Origin: Rhodobacter calidifons
Lineage (GTDB): Bacteria; Pseudomonadota; Alphaproteobacteria; Rhodobacterales; Rhodobacteraceae
NCBI RefSeq assembly: GCF_011174775.1
Contig: NZ_JAANHS010000003.1
Coordinates: forward strand, 282,389 to 346,388
DNA: 64,000 nt
Direction: 5' to 3'
The notes below the pieces were generated by a model. The model saw nothing but the letters and a program-made list of their open reading frames with translations. It was not told where the DNA came from and searched no databases. Positions 8,627 through 16,412 of this stretch are shown here, in pieces. The translations under genes and the position numbers were made by a program. Every line of letters starts with the position of its first letter. Positions within the stretch are counted from its first letter, which is position 1.

Positions 8627-9668
8627 ACCCCGTTACGACGTCGCCTCGGGCATCAGCCAGGGCGCGCGGGACTATCAGGAAGACGCCATCACGGCCGATT
8701 TCCCGGTCGGGGCCGAGGCCGGCTTCGTGGTGCTGGCCGACGGCATGGGCGGCCATGCGGCGGGCGATGTCGCCTCGAAGATCGTGCTGACCGAGGTCTT
8801 CTCGGAGCTGAAGTTCCATTATGCCGATGTCCAGGCCTTCGAGCGTCGTGCGCCCGAAATCCTGCGCAACGTGGCCGACCTGGCCAACCAGACCCTGCGC
8901 GACCATGCCATGCACCATCCGGAAACCGCGGGCATGGGCGCGACGCTGGTCGTACCGGCCCTGGTCGAGAACCGGCTGTGGTGGATCTCGATCGGCGATT
9001 CGCCCCTGTTCCTGTTCCGGGGCGGGCAGCTGAGGCAGCTGAACGAGGACCACTCGATGGGTCCGCAGATCGACTACATGGTCGAGGCGGGACTTCTGGA
9101 CGCCGAGGTCGCGGCAAACCATCCCGACCGGAACTGCCTGATGTCGGTGCTGATGGGATCGGCGATCGCGAAGGTGGACTGTCCGTCGCAGCCGCTGGAA
9201 CTGAACGCCGGGGACATCGTGATCTGCGCCTCGGATGGCTTGCAGTTCCTGAGCAATGCGCAGATCGAGAAGGTGCTGACCCGGTATCGCAAGTCGCGTT
9301 CGACCGAGATTGCCGAGCGGCTTCTGGACGAGATTCATCGCCTTGCCGATCCCGATCAGGACAACATCAGTTTCACCGTCATCAAGGTCAACGACGCCTC
9401 GGTGCGCCCGAAGCCGGCCCGCGCATCGCAGGACTCGGTCGCCATCGCCCGACCGCGCGGCTTGACGAAGGCGGTCACGGACCCCGACCTGCTGCCGGTT
9501 CCCCCGCAGGACGCGCCTCCGACCTTCGAGCCGAAGGAGGCCGCCGCCTTGGTCGGCACGGCCCTGGCCGAGCCCGTGGGCATCGAAGATGCCGCCGATG
9601 ACGGGATCGAGGCGCCGGAAGCACCCGCTGTCGTCGTCGTGCCGCGCCGGTTCGCAGCGCTTGCCTGA
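8607..9668 (+). CDS. PP2C-family Ser/Thr protein phosphatase
   Basis: The protein has 353 residues. The PP2C metal-binding motifs are complete: QGARDYQEDA near residue 20, LADGMGGHAAGD near 46-57, MGATLV, IGDSPLFLFRGG, CASDGLQFL and DQDNISF near residue 250. The catalytic domain covers about 1-255; the remaining 100 residues are Pro/Ala-rich without a visible domain. It presumably removes phosphates placed by the upstream kinase. The ATG at 8607 has GAGGGGG upstream and lies inside the 3' end of the FHA gene. The last genes of such triads are usually soluble cytoplasmic phosphatases, which fits the lack of a signal peptide. Confidence 0.92.
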   Translation: MIWRSREPRYDVASGISQGARDYQEDAITADFPVGAEAGFVVLADGMGGHAAGDVASKIVLTEVFSELKFHYADVQAFERRAPEILRNVADLANQTLRDHAMHHPETAGMGATLVVPALVENRLWWISIGDSPLFLFRGGQLRQLNEDHSMGPQIDYMVEAGLLDAEVAANHPDRNCLMSVLMGSAIAKVDCPSQPLELNAGDIVICASDGLQFLSNAQIEKVLTRYRKSRSTEIAERLLDEIHRLADPDQDNISFTVIKVNDASVRPKPARASQDSVAIARPRGLTKAVTDPDLLPVPPQDAPPTFEPKEAAALVGTALAEPVGIEDAADDGIEAPEAPAVVVVPRRFAALA

Positions 9669-9676
9669 TCCGGCAA

Positions 9677-9745
9677 GGGACGGAAGGGTCAAGGACGGAA
9701 GGGTCAAGGGCGGAAGGGTCAGGGGCGGAAGGGTCAGGGGCGGAA
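9677..9745. repeat. 15-bp tandem repeat, about 4.6 units
   Basis: Four full units of the form (a/g)gg(a/g)cggaagggtca start at 9677, 9692, 9707 and 9722, followed by a partial unit. The array fills the gap between the PP2C stop and the convergent flavoprotein gene, and contributes the last codons of the latter (stop at 9734-9736). Confidence 0.9.
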
Positions 9746-10432
9746 GACGCTCATGATCCGGTCCAGCGGTTTCTTCCGCTTGGCCACTTCCGGGACGGTG
9801 GCGGTCTCGGCGGGATAGCCGACCGGCAGGATCATCACCGGCTTTTCGTGCTCGGGTCGCCCGCAGAGCGGCCCGAGGAACTTCATCGGGTTGGGCGTGT
9901 GCTCCAGGCAGACCAGGCCCGCATGATGGATCGCGGTGATCAGGATGCCCGTGGCGATGCCGACGCTTTCGGGCACGTAATAGTTCTTGTAGCGCATCCC
10001 GTCCTCGGTCATCCCGTAGCGCTGGGCGAAGACCACGATCAGCCAGGGCGCATCCGTCAGATGGGGCTTGGCGACGCCCGTCCCGATCGGCTCCAGCGCC
10101 GCCAGCCACTCGTCCCCGGCCCCGCCGGAATAGAAGGCGCGTTCCTCTTCCTCGGCGCCCTCGCGGATTCGCGCCTTCATCGCCGGATCGCCGATGGCCA
10201 CGAAATGCCAGGGCTGGTGGTTCGCCCCCGACGGCGCCGTCCCCGCCGCCGCGATGCAGGCGGCGATGACGGCCTCGGGCACGGGCCGGGTGGAAAAGTC
10301 GCGCACCGAATGGCGCTTGCGCATGTAGGCCAGGAAGCGCTCTGCCTCGGCCAGCGCGTCATCGGGCTCTCGCTGCACCCGGTCGGGCAGCGGCAGCGCG
10401 CGGTAGGTCACTTCGCCCTTGCGATACATCAC
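9734..10432 (-). CDS. Nitroreductase-fold flavoprotein, iodotyrosine deiodinase-like
   Basis: The protein has 232 residues. FMN-site features are RHSVRDFSTRPVP and TAPSGANHQPWHF. The rest matches iodotyrosine deiodinase rather than ordinary nitroreductases. The lid region has Glu-x3-Tyr in EERAFY and a Lys in VAKPHLTDAP, in the arrangement that grips the amino acid part of halotyrosine in IYD. The C-terminus contains GIATGILITAIHHAGL and GRPEHEKPVMILPVGYP, followed by KKPLDRIM. IYD homologues reductively remove halogens from tyrosine. Activity is inferred from motifs only. The start overlaps the stop of mbfA by 4 bp (ATGA). Confidence 0.82.
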   Translation of the reverse strand: MMYRKGEVTYRALPLPDRVQREPDDALAEAERFLAYMRKRHSVRDFSTRPVPEAVIAACIAAAGTAPSGANHQPWHFVAIGDPAMKARIREGAEEEERAFYSGGAGDEWLAALEPIGTGVAKPHLTDAPWLIVVFAQRYGMTEDGMRYKNYYVPESVGIATGILITAIHHAGLVCLEHTPNPMKFLGPLCGRPEHEKPVMILPVGYPAETATVPEVAKRKKPLDRIMSVFRP

Positions 10433-11406
10433 CCGCCCCCGATCAGCACCCCGGCGGCAAAGACCAGAGCACCGCCGAGCACGACCTGCAAGGCCGCGCG
10501 CAAGAACGGGGTTTCCATGAACCTGTTCTGAATCCAGGCGATGGCCCAGAGCTCGACGAAGACGACGATGATCGCGATGGTCGTCGCGGTCCAGAAGTCG
10601 GGGATCAGATAGGGCAGCGCATGGCCCATGCCGCCGATGGTGGTCATCACCCCCGAGGCGATGCCGCGTTTCAGGGGGGAACCGCGCCCGGACAGGACGC
10701 CATCGTCATGCGCGGCCTCGGTGAAGCCCATGGAAATCCCGGCGCCGACCGCGGCGGCCGAACCGACCAGGAAGGTCGTCCAGGTGTCCTGCGTGGCAAA
10801 GGCGGTGGCGAAGATCGGCGCCAGCGTCGAGACCGAGCCGTCCATCAGCCCGGCCAGCCCCGGCTGCACCCAGGTCAGGATGAACTGGCGCCGGGCGGTG
10901 CGGTCCTCCTCGGTCCGGGTGTCTTCGGGCAGGTGGCTGTCCTCCAGCCGGTGGGCATGGTTTTTGTGGCTGGCCTCTGCGGCGGCCAGATCGCCCAGAA
11001 GCTTGCGGGTGGCCGCATCCTGGGTGCGGGCGGCGGCGCGCAGGTAGAAGTCATGCGCCACCTTCTCCATCGCCGCCGCCTCGCCGCGCATGGTTTCCAG
11101 CGAGAGCGACTGCGACAGCCATACCGGGCGGCGGGCGTAGAAGCCGGCGACATGCTCGCGCCGGATCAGGGGGATCACCTCGCCGAAACGCGCGCGGTGC
11201 AGGTCGATCAGGCGCCTGCGGTGGCCGTCCTCTTCCGCCGTCATGCCGTCGAAGACCGCCGCCGTGGCCGGGTAATCGGCGCGCAGCCGTTCGGCAAAGC
11301 TGCGGTAGATGCGGGCGTCGTCCTCTTCGGACGAGATCGCCAGCGCCAGGATCTCCTGTTCGCTGAGGTCGGAAAATCGGCGGCGGAAGGTCAGGGAGGA
11401 CAGCAC
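10429..11406 (-). CDS. mbfA: Membrane-bound ferritin-VIT1 fusion (MbfA-type iron exporter)
   Basis: The protein has 325 residues. The N-terminal ferritin/rubrerythrin-like domain (about 10-165) has repeated acidic and His metal ligands, for example AISSEEDDARIYRSF, EEDGHRRR and AEASHKNHAHRLED. The C-terminal VIT1/CCC1-type domain (about 175-325) begins WVQPGLAGLMDGSVSTLAP and has several membrane helices. In Agrobacterium and Bradyrhizobium this family exports ferrous iron and protects against iron and peroxide stress under control of Irr. The start codon is GTG, with AAGGTG upstream. An Irr-like box lies just 5' (11420-11436). The deiodinase-like gene downstream is translationally coupled. 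Confidence 0.88.
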   Translation of the reverse strand: MLSSLTFRRRFSDLSEQEILALAISSEEDDARIYRSFAERLRADYPATAAVFDGMTAEEDGHRRRLIDLHRARFGEVIPLIRREHVAGFYARRPVWLSQSLSLETMRGEAAAMEKVAHDFYLRAAARTQDAATRKLLGDLAAAEASHKNHAHRLEDSHLPEDTRTEEDRTARRQFILTWVQPGLAGLMDGSVSTLAPIFATAFATQDTWTTFLVGSAAAVGAGISMGFTEAAHDDGVLSGRGSPLKRGIASGVMTTIGGMGHALPYLIPDFWTATTIAIIVVFVELWAIAWIQNRFMETPFLRAALQVVLGGALVFAAGVLIGGG

Positions 11407-11419
11407 GGGGGCACCTTGA

Positions 11420-11436
11420 TCTGGAATGATTCTAAT
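11420..11436 (-). promoter_or_regulatory. Candidate Irr-binding iron-control (ICE) box upstream of mbfA
   Basis: The consensus TTTAGAA-N3-TTCTAAA is met at 11 of 14 fixed positions: one half is perfect TTCTAA and the other is CTGGAA, spaced by TGA. It ends about 14 bp before the mbfA start codon, where a bound regulator would block transcription. The match was found by eye, without background scoring. Confidence 0.5.
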
Positions 11437-11468
11437 CTATGCCGCTGGCCAGCACATGCAACGCGAAA

Positions 11469-11490
11469 TTCTGAACTTTCAAGTTCAGAA
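11469..11490. promoter_or_regulatory. Palindromic operator 1 (likely TetR target)
   Basis: There is a perfect 8-bp inverted repeat, TTCTGAAC-N6-GTTCAGAA. A second copy lies 59 bp further on. The length and symmetry fit a TetR dimer site, and a TetR gene follows at 11794. Confidence 0.65.
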
Positions 11491-11528
11491 TCGGCTTGCC
11501 AGAATGAACTGATGAGTTTAGAAGCAAA

Positions 11529-11548
11529 TCTGAACCGTAGAGTTCAGA
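11529..11548. promoter_or_regulatory. Palindromic operator 2 (likely TetR target)
   Basis: TCTGAAC-N6-GTTCAGA is the same half-sites and spacer as operator 1, directly abutting the ribosome site (GGAGA at 11551) of the small secreted peptide gene. Binding here would block that gene and the downstream TetR gene. Confidence 0.65.
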
Positions 11549-11560
11549 ATGGAGATCGAG

Positions 11561-11734
11561 ATGAACCGCATCGCCCTTGCCCTTGCCGTCACCCTGTCGC
11601 TGGCGCTTCCTGCCGCTGCGCAGTCGCTGACCGTGCTTCTGCCCTCGCTCAGCTTCCCGACCGAACCGGTCACGCCTTCGACCAAGGGCTGCGAGGCGCC
11701 CGCCGCCGGTACGACCTGCCAGCTGCCCGAGTGA
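11561..11734 (+). CDS. Small secreted peptide of unknown function
   Basis: The protein has 57 residues. The signal peptide is clear (MNRIALALAVTLSLALPAAA with cleavage before QS). The mature part is about 36 residues, with two cysteines (KGCEAP and TTCQLP) that could form a disulfide. GGAGA seven bases before the ATG supports this start over the in-frame ATG at 11549. The gene lies directly behind operator 2 and is followed after 59 bp by the TetR gene, so it is probably controlled by it. No family is recognised. Confidence 0.65.
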   Translation: MNRIALALAVTLSLALPAAAQSLTVLLPSLSFPTEPVTPSTKGCEAPAAGTTCQLPE

Positions 11735-11793
11735 CCCTCGCCTCGCTTGCCGCGCCGGACCGCGATGATCTATGGTCCCTGTCAGGGGGGCCG

Positions 11794-12420
11794 ATGAACG
11801 TTGTGTCCGATCACGGGGTCCGGCGCGGCCGGAAGTTCGACCAGGTGCTGGACGGCGCGCGGAAGGTGTTTCTGCGCGACGGGTTCGAGCGCGCCTCGGT
11901 TGACGACATCGCGCGCGAGGCGGGCGTGTCGAAGGCGACGATCTACGCCTACTTCCCCGACAAGCAGCTACTGTTCCTGGAAGTCGCGCGCTGCGAATGT
12001 CACCGCCAGACCGAGGAAGCCGAGGCCATGGTCGAGGGCGACGTGCCGGTGCGGGTGGCCCTGACCATCGCGGCCGAACGGATCGTCGCCTTCCAGCTGT
12101 CGGATTTCGGTCAGCGCATGTACCGCATCGTGGTGGGGGAAGGCGAACGATTTCCGGGGCTTGGCCGGCAGTTCCACGACTTCGGCCCCGGCCTGATCCA
12201 TGCGCGGCTGGTGCATCACATGCAAAGCTATGTCGCGGGAGGCGCGCTTGAGATCGACGATGTCGATCTGGCGGCCGACCAGTTCGCGCAGCTGTGCAAG
12301 GCGTCGATCCACGAGCGGCTGATGTTCGGGCTGGCCGAGACGATCACGCCCGATCTCGTCCACCGGACGGTGCACGGCGCGGTCGAGATGTTTCTGGCGC
12401 GCTACGGGACTGGCGCCTGA
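11794..12420 (+). CDS. TetR/AcrR-family transcriptional regulator
   Basis: The protein has 208 residues. The N-terminal HTH is canonical: VFLRDGFERASVDDIAREAG, then VSKATIYAYFPDKQLLFLEV. The C-terminal ligand domain resembles the AefR-like class (FPGLGRQFHDFGPG). A GGGGGG-rich ribosome site precedes the ATG. Two identical-style palindromes upstream (11469 and 11529) are the likely operators, which implies autoregulation together with the small secreted peptide gene. The ligand is unknown. A double palindrome terminator follows its stop. Confidence 0.9.
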   Translation: MNVVSDHGVRRGRKFDQVLDGARKVFLRDGFERASVDDIAREAGVSKATIYAYFPDKQLLFLEVARCECHRQTEEAEAMVEGDVPVRVALTIAAERIVAFQLSDFGQRMYRIVVGEGERFPGLGRQFHDFGPGLIHARLVHHMQSYVAGGALEIDDVDLAADQFAQLCKASIHERLMFGLAETITPDLVHRTVHGAVEMFLARYGTGA

Positions 12421-12428
12421 CGCCGGGC

Positions 12429-12474
12429 GCAAATCTTTTCGAAAAGATTTGCAAAATCCTTCGAAGGATTTTGC
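12429..12474. terminator. Paired perfect palindromes between convergent genes (bidirectional terminator-like)
   Basis: Two 24-bp perfect palindromes share two bases. The first (12429-12452) is centred on TTTTCGAAAA and the second (12451-12474) on CCTTCGAAGG. Both have A/T-rich feet that supply a T-tract on either strand. They sit between tetR (+) and folC (-). A near-identical pair occurs at 16364-16407. Confidence 0.8.
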
Positions 12475-12475
12475 C

Positions 12476-13747
12476 CTAACCGTTCTCGCGCAGCACCGTC
12501 CCCGCAAGGTAAAGCGAGCCGCAGATCAGCACGCGCGCCTCTGGCGTGGTCGCGCTGATTTCGGCCAGCGCCTCGGCAACGGACCCGGCCGTGACCGCGC
12601 TGATCCCGACCGCGCGGGCCGCGTCGCGGGTGGCCTCGGCGGGCAGGGTGTTCTTTTCGCCCGGGATCGACACCGCATGCAATCGCGTCACCTGCGGCGC
12701 AAGCGGCCGCATGTAGCCGGTCACGTCCTTGGTGTTCAGCATGCCGCAGATCAGATGCGTCTCGCGCGCGGGCATCCGCGCCAGGGTCGCCGCCACCGCC
12801 TCGCCCCCCGCCGGGTTGTGACCACCGTCGAGCCAGAGCTCGACCTTCGGCGCCAGGTCCACCAGCGGCCCCCGGCGCAGGCGCTGCATCCGGGCGGGCC
12901 AGACGGCGCGCGTGACCGCAGCCTCGCAGGCGGCCTCGTCCCGGCCCAGAAGCCGCAGGGCGGCAAGCGCCGCGCCCGCGTTCTGCACCTGGTGCGGGCC
13001 GGGCAGGTTCGGCAGCGGCAGGTCCAGAAGCCCGGTCTCGTCCTGATAGACCAGACGGCCGCGATCCTCGGAGACGTGCCAGTGCTGGCCATGCGCCAGG
13101 ACCGGCGCCCCCATCCGCGCGGCCCGGGCCTCGATCACGGCAAGCCCCTCCTCGGTCTGCGGCCCGACGATCACCGGCACGCCGCGCTTGATGATCCCGG
13201 CCTTTTCGCCGGCGATCTTTGCGATCGTGTCGCCAAGGAAGGCCTCGTGATCCATCGAGACGGGGGTGATGATCGTCAGCCGCGGATGGTCCACCACATT
13301 CGTTGCGTCCAGCCGCCCACCCAGACCGACCTCGAGCAGCGTCCAGTCCGCCGGAGTGCGGGCGAAGGCCAGGAAGGCCGCGCAGGTGGTGATCTCGAAG
13401 AAGGTGATTTCCTCGGGGCCGTTCGCCCGGACGCATTCGTCCAGAAGCGCGGTCAGCGCGGGTTCCGAGATCAGCTCTCCGGCCAGCCGGATCCGTTCAT
13501 GGAACCGCGCAAGGTGAGGCGAGGTATAGGCATGCACGCGGTCGCCGCCCGCCTCCAGCCCCGCCCGGATCATCGCCTGGGTCGAGCCCTTGCCGTTCGT
13601 CCCGGCCAGATGGATCACCGGCGGGATCCGGCGTTCGGGGTTGCCCAGCGCGGCCAGCAGCCGTTCGACGCGGCCCAGGGTCAGGTCGATGACCTTGGGA
13701 TGCAGCGTCATCATCCGGTCGAGGATGACATCCGAAGTCAGCGTCAC
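12476..13747 (-). CDS. folC: Bifunctional folylpolyglutamate / dihydrofolate synthase
   Basis: The protein has 423 residues. It ligates glutamate to dihydropteroate and to folates in the cytoplasm. The P-loop is [11 protein letters not shown]. The folate-site segment [16 protein letters not shown] and the Mur-ligase-type motifs [26 protein letters not shown] and [12 protein letters not shown] are in the expected order. The GTG at 13747 overlaps the accD stop as GTGA; an internal ATG lies 11 codons later. The accD-folC arrangement is common in alphaproteobacteria. Confidence 0.93.
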   Translation of the reverse strand: MTLTSDVILDRMMTLHPKVIDLTLGRVERLLAALGNPERRIPPVIHLAGTNGKGSTQAMIRAGLEAGGDRVHAYTSPHLARFHERIRLAGELISEPALTALLDECVRANGPEEITFFEITTCAAFLAFARTPADWTLLEVGLGGRLDATNVVDHPRLTIITPVSMDHEAFLGDTIAKIAGEKAGIIKRGVPVIVGPQTEEGLAVIEARAARMGAPVLAHGQHWHVSEDRGRLVYQDETGLLDLPLPNLPGPHQVQNAGAALAALRLLGRDEAACEAAVTRAVWPARMQRLRRGPLVDLAPKVELWLDGGHNPAGGEAVAATLARMPARETHLICGMLNTKDVTGYMRPLAPQVTRLHAVSIPGEKNTLPAEATRDAARAVGISAVTAGSVAEALAEISATTPEARVLICGSLYLAGTVLRENG

Positions 13748-14673
13748 GCCTTGGCTTCCGCCTTTTCGGCCGGCGCGTCGGCAGGCTTCTCGGCCGGAGC
13801 CGCGAGGTCGCCCCTGATGGCCGGCGGCTGGCCGGTCAGCATGCGGATCAGCGTGACCAGTTCCTCTTTCAGCGCCTTCCGGTGCACCACCCGGTCCAGC
13901 ATCCCGTGATCCAGCAGATATTCCGCGCGCTGGAAGCCCTCGGGCAGCTTTTCGCGGATGGTCTGTTCGATCACCCGGGCACCGGCAAAGCCGATCTGGG
14001 CGTTGGGTTCGGCGATCTGCACATCGCCCAGCATCGCATAGCTGGCCGTCACCCCGCCCGTGGTCGGATGGGTCAGGACGACGATATAGGGCAGCCGCGC
14101 CTCTTTCAGCAGCTGCACCGCGACCGTGGTGCGCGGCATCTGCATCAGGCTGAGCATCCCCTCCTGCATCCGCGCCCCGCCACTGGCGGAAAACAGCACC
14201 AAGGGCCGCTTCAGCTTTACCGCCCGCTCGGCCGCGGCGATGATCGCGTTGCCGACATACATGCCCATCGACCCGGCCATGAAGCTGAAATCCTGCGCGG
14301 CGGCGACAATGGGGGTGCGGCCGATCTCGCCCTCGGCCAACAGCATCGCGTCCTTCTCGCCGCTGGCCTTCTGGGCGGCCTTCAGACGGTCGGTGTATTT
14401 CTTCTGGTCGCGGAACTGCAACGGATCGACCAGCGGCTCGGGCACCTTGATCTCGGTGAAGATGCCGCCGTCGAACAGCGCGGCAAAACGCTGGCGCGGG
14501 CTGATCGTCATGTGGTGATCGCAGGTGCCGCAGACGTTCAGGTTCGCCGCAAGCTCGCGGTGGAACAGCATCGTCCCGCATTCCGGGCATTTGGTCCACA
14601 GGTTCTCGGGCACCTCGCGGCGCGAGAACAGCGAGTTGATCTTCGGACGGACGTAGTTGGTGATCCAGTTCAT
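13744..14673 (-). CDS. accD: Acetyl-CoA carboxylase carboxyltransferase subunit beta
   Basis: The protein has 309 residues. The N-terminal zinc ribbon is [10 protein letters not shown]...NVCGTCDHH (four cysteines). The crotonase-like carboxyltransferase core follows, with [16 protein letters not shown] and the acyl-CoA pocket around [16 protein letters not shown]. With AccA (at 39347-40306 in this window) it transfers the carboxyl group from biotin to acetyl-CoA, making malonyl-CoA. The start at MNWITNY drops an Arg-rich extension. The Ala/Glu/Lys-rich C-tail of about 25 residues is typical of related species. folC is coupled downstream. Confidence 0.95.
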   Translation of the reverse strand: MNWITNYVRPKINSLFSRREVPENLWTKCPECGTMLFHRELAANLNVCGTCDHHMTISPRQRFAALFDGGIFTEIKVPEPLVDPLQFRDQKKYTDRLKAAQKASGEKDAMLLAEGEIGRTPIVAAAQDFSFMAGSMGMYVGNAIIAAAERAVKLKRPLVLFSASGGARMQEGMLSLMQMPRTTVAVQLLKEARLPYIVVLTHPTTGGVTASYAMLGDVQIAEPNAQIGFAGARVIEQTIREKLPEGFQRAEYLLDHGMLDRVVHRKALKEELVTLIRMLTGQPPAIRGDLAAPAEKPADAPAEKAEAKA

Positions 14674-14809
14674 GCCGCGCCTGCTGCCCCTTCGCTTTGG
14701 CCTTCCGAGATAAGCCCCGACGTGCGGAATTGCAATCAGCCCAGGCTGGCACAGGCAGGTGAAACTTCTGCGTCGGCGGCCCGTTGCTTCGGGCGAGAGG
14801 GAGGACGCC

Positions 14810-15601
14810 ATGCCCGAGGGACCGCTGATCTACCGCCAACGCCTGACCACCCGGATCACCCACTGGCTCTGGGCCGTCAGCCTGTTCTTCCTGATGCTGA
14901 CCGGCTTGCAGATCTTCAACGCCTTTCCAAGCCTGCACATCGGCAAGGAGGCGGGATTCGACTATGACAATGCCATCCTCGAAATCGGCGCGCGCGAGGT
15001 GGGGGGCGAGGTGCAGGGCGTCACCCGCATCCTGGGCGCCGAGTTCGACACGACCGGTGTCCTGGGCCTGTCCGACGGCGAGGCGCGGGCCTTCCCGGCG
15101 GCGCTGACGATCCCGTCGAAGACAAGCCTGGCGACGGGCCGGATCATCCACTTCTTCTTCGCCTGGGTGCTGGTGGGGACCCTGGCCGTCTGGCTGGTGG
15201 CTTCGGCCCTGAACGGGCACCTGCGCCAGCTGATCCCGAGCCGGGCCGACCTGCGCGCCCTGCCCCGGGACATTGCCGACCATGCCCGGCTGCGCTTTCA
15301 CCACACCGGAGAATATTCGGTGCTGCAAAAGCTGGCCTATGCCTCGGTCCTGTTCGTGGCGCTGCCGCTGATGATCCTGACCGGGCTTTCCATGTCCCCG
15401 GGCTTCAATGCCGCCGCGCCCTGGCTGCTGGAGGTCTTCGGTGGCCGCCAGACCGCGCGGACGATCCATTTCCTGACCATGGTCGCGCTGGTGGGCTTCT
15501 TCGCCGTCCACATGGCGATGATCCTGCTGGCGGGCCCCTTGAACGAGATGCGGTCGATCCTGACCGGCTGGTATCGCACGGATGGAGGCAAGGATGCTTG
15601 A
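14810..15601 (+). CDS. Cytochrome b (formate dehydrogenase gamma / thiosulfate reductase type)
   Basis: The 263-residue protein has four or five membrane helices with heme-ligand histidines: [40 protein letters not shown] and [14 protein letters not shown] loop of about 75 residues between the first two helices is periplasmic in character. It presumably transfers electrons between quinones and the molybdenum enzyme encoded next, whose start lies 8 bp inside this gene. GAGAGGGAGG precedes the ATG. The gene is divergent from accD. Confidence 0.85.
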   Translation: MPEGPLIYRQRLTTRITHWLWAVSLFFLMLTGLQIFNAFPSLHIGKEAGFDYDNAILEIGAREVGGEVQGVTRILGAEFDTTGVLGLSDGEARAFPAALTIPSKTSLATGRIIHFFFAWVLVGTLAVWLVASALNGHLRQLIPSRADLRALPRDIADHARLRFHHTGEYSVLQKLAYASVLFVALPLMILTGLSMSPGFNAAAPWLLEVFGGRQTARTIHFLTMVALVGFFAVHMAMILLAGPLNEMRSILTGWYRTDGGKDA

Positions 15602-16358
15602 CCGTCGCAAACTGCTCCTCGGCTCTGCCGCCCTTGCCCTGTCCGGCTGCAAGGTCTTCGACAGCGCGACCGACCGCGACAGCGCCTTGCGCAATCTGTT
15701 CGCCAGCCACGAGGGCCTGACCCGCGCCGCCCAGCGCGCGGTGATCGGCGACCGGCTTGCGCCCGAGTTCTCGGAGGCCGACATCCGCCAGGGGCAGCGC
15801 CCGAACGGGTCGGTGAACCCGGACGGGGCGGAGTATCGGCGCATGGCGGGCACGGGATTCCGGGACTACCGGCTGACCGTGACCGGACTGGTCGACAGCC
15901 CGCAAAGCCTGTCGCTGGCGGACCTGACCGCGCTGCCCTCGCGCACGCAGATCACCCGGCACGATTGCGTCGAGGGCTGGAGTTGCATCGCCAAATGGCA
16001 GGGCGTTCCGCTGGGCACGGTGCTGAAGCTGGCACAGCCGAAGCTCACCGCACGTTATGCCGTGTTCCAGTGCTTCGATGCCATCGAACGCAGCCTGTCG
16101 GGCGAGGTGTTCTATTACGAAAGCATCGACCTGATCGACGCCTTCCATCCGCAGACGATCCTGGCCTATGCCATGAACGGCGCACCCCTGCCGGTGGCGA
16201 ATGGCGCGCCCTTGCGGCTGCGGGTGGAACGCCAGCTGGGCTACAAGATGGCCAAATATGTCCATACGATCGAGCTGGTGGACAGTCTGGCCAGCCTGGG
16301 CTTCGGCAAGGGCAGCTACTGGGCCGACCGGGGGTATGAGTGGTACGCGGGGATATGA
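15594..16358 (+). CDS. Molybdopterin-dependent oxidoreductase, sulfite-oxidase fold
   Basis: The protein has 254 residues. The N-terminus [17 protein letters not shown] combines a twin-arginine signal with a lipobox, so a Tat-exported lipoprotein is likely. RHDCVEGWSC contains the cysteine that coordinates Mo in sulfite-oxidase-type proteins. GVPLGTVLKLA, GAPLRLRVERQLGYKMAK and WADRGYEWYAG are typical of the SUOX/MsrP fold. The substrate is unknown. The coupled cytochrome b gene is its probable electron partner, in the way MsrP works with MsrQ, although this cytochrome is not MsrQ-like. The gene ends at a paired-palindrome terminator. Confidence 0.88.
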   Translation: MLDRRKLLLGSAALALSGCKVFDSATDRDSALRNLFASHEGLTRAAQRAVIGDRLAPEFSEADIRQGQRPNGSVNPDGAEYRRMAGTGFRDYRLTVTGLVDSPQSLSLADLTALPSRTQITRHDCVEGWSCIAKWQGVPLGTVLKLAQPKLTARYAVFQCFDAIERSLSGEVFYYESIDLIDAFHPQTILAYAMNGAPLPVANGAPLRLRVERQLGYKMAKYVHTIELVDSLASLGFGKGSYWADRGYEWYAGI

Positions 16359-16363
16359 GGGCC

Positions 16364-16407
16364 CAAATTTCTTCGAAGAAATTTGCAAAATCCTTCGAAG
16401 GATTTTG
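16364..16407. terminator. Paired palindromes between convergent genes (second copy)
   Basis: Two adjoining 22-bp perfect palindromes: 16364-16385 centred on TTCTTCGAAGAA and 16386-16407 centred on CCTTCGAAGG. The second palindrome is the same as in the 12429-12474 element. It lies between the molybdenum oxidoreductase (+) and map (-). Confidence 0.8.
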
Positions 16408-16412
16408 GCCCC

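Noticed and set aside
6095..9668. Part of a type VI secretion cluster
   Set aside because: No Tss genes (sheath, VgrG, Hcp, TssJLM) occur on either side.
9677..9745. CRISPR-like repeat array
   Set aside because: The 15-bp units are directly adjacent with no spacers and no cas genes are near; it is a simple tandem repeat.
12476..15853. One 1,125-codon minus-strand gene
   Set aside because: Only the first part (in coordinates) is folC; the rest runs antiphase through accD and antisense to the cytochrome b gene.
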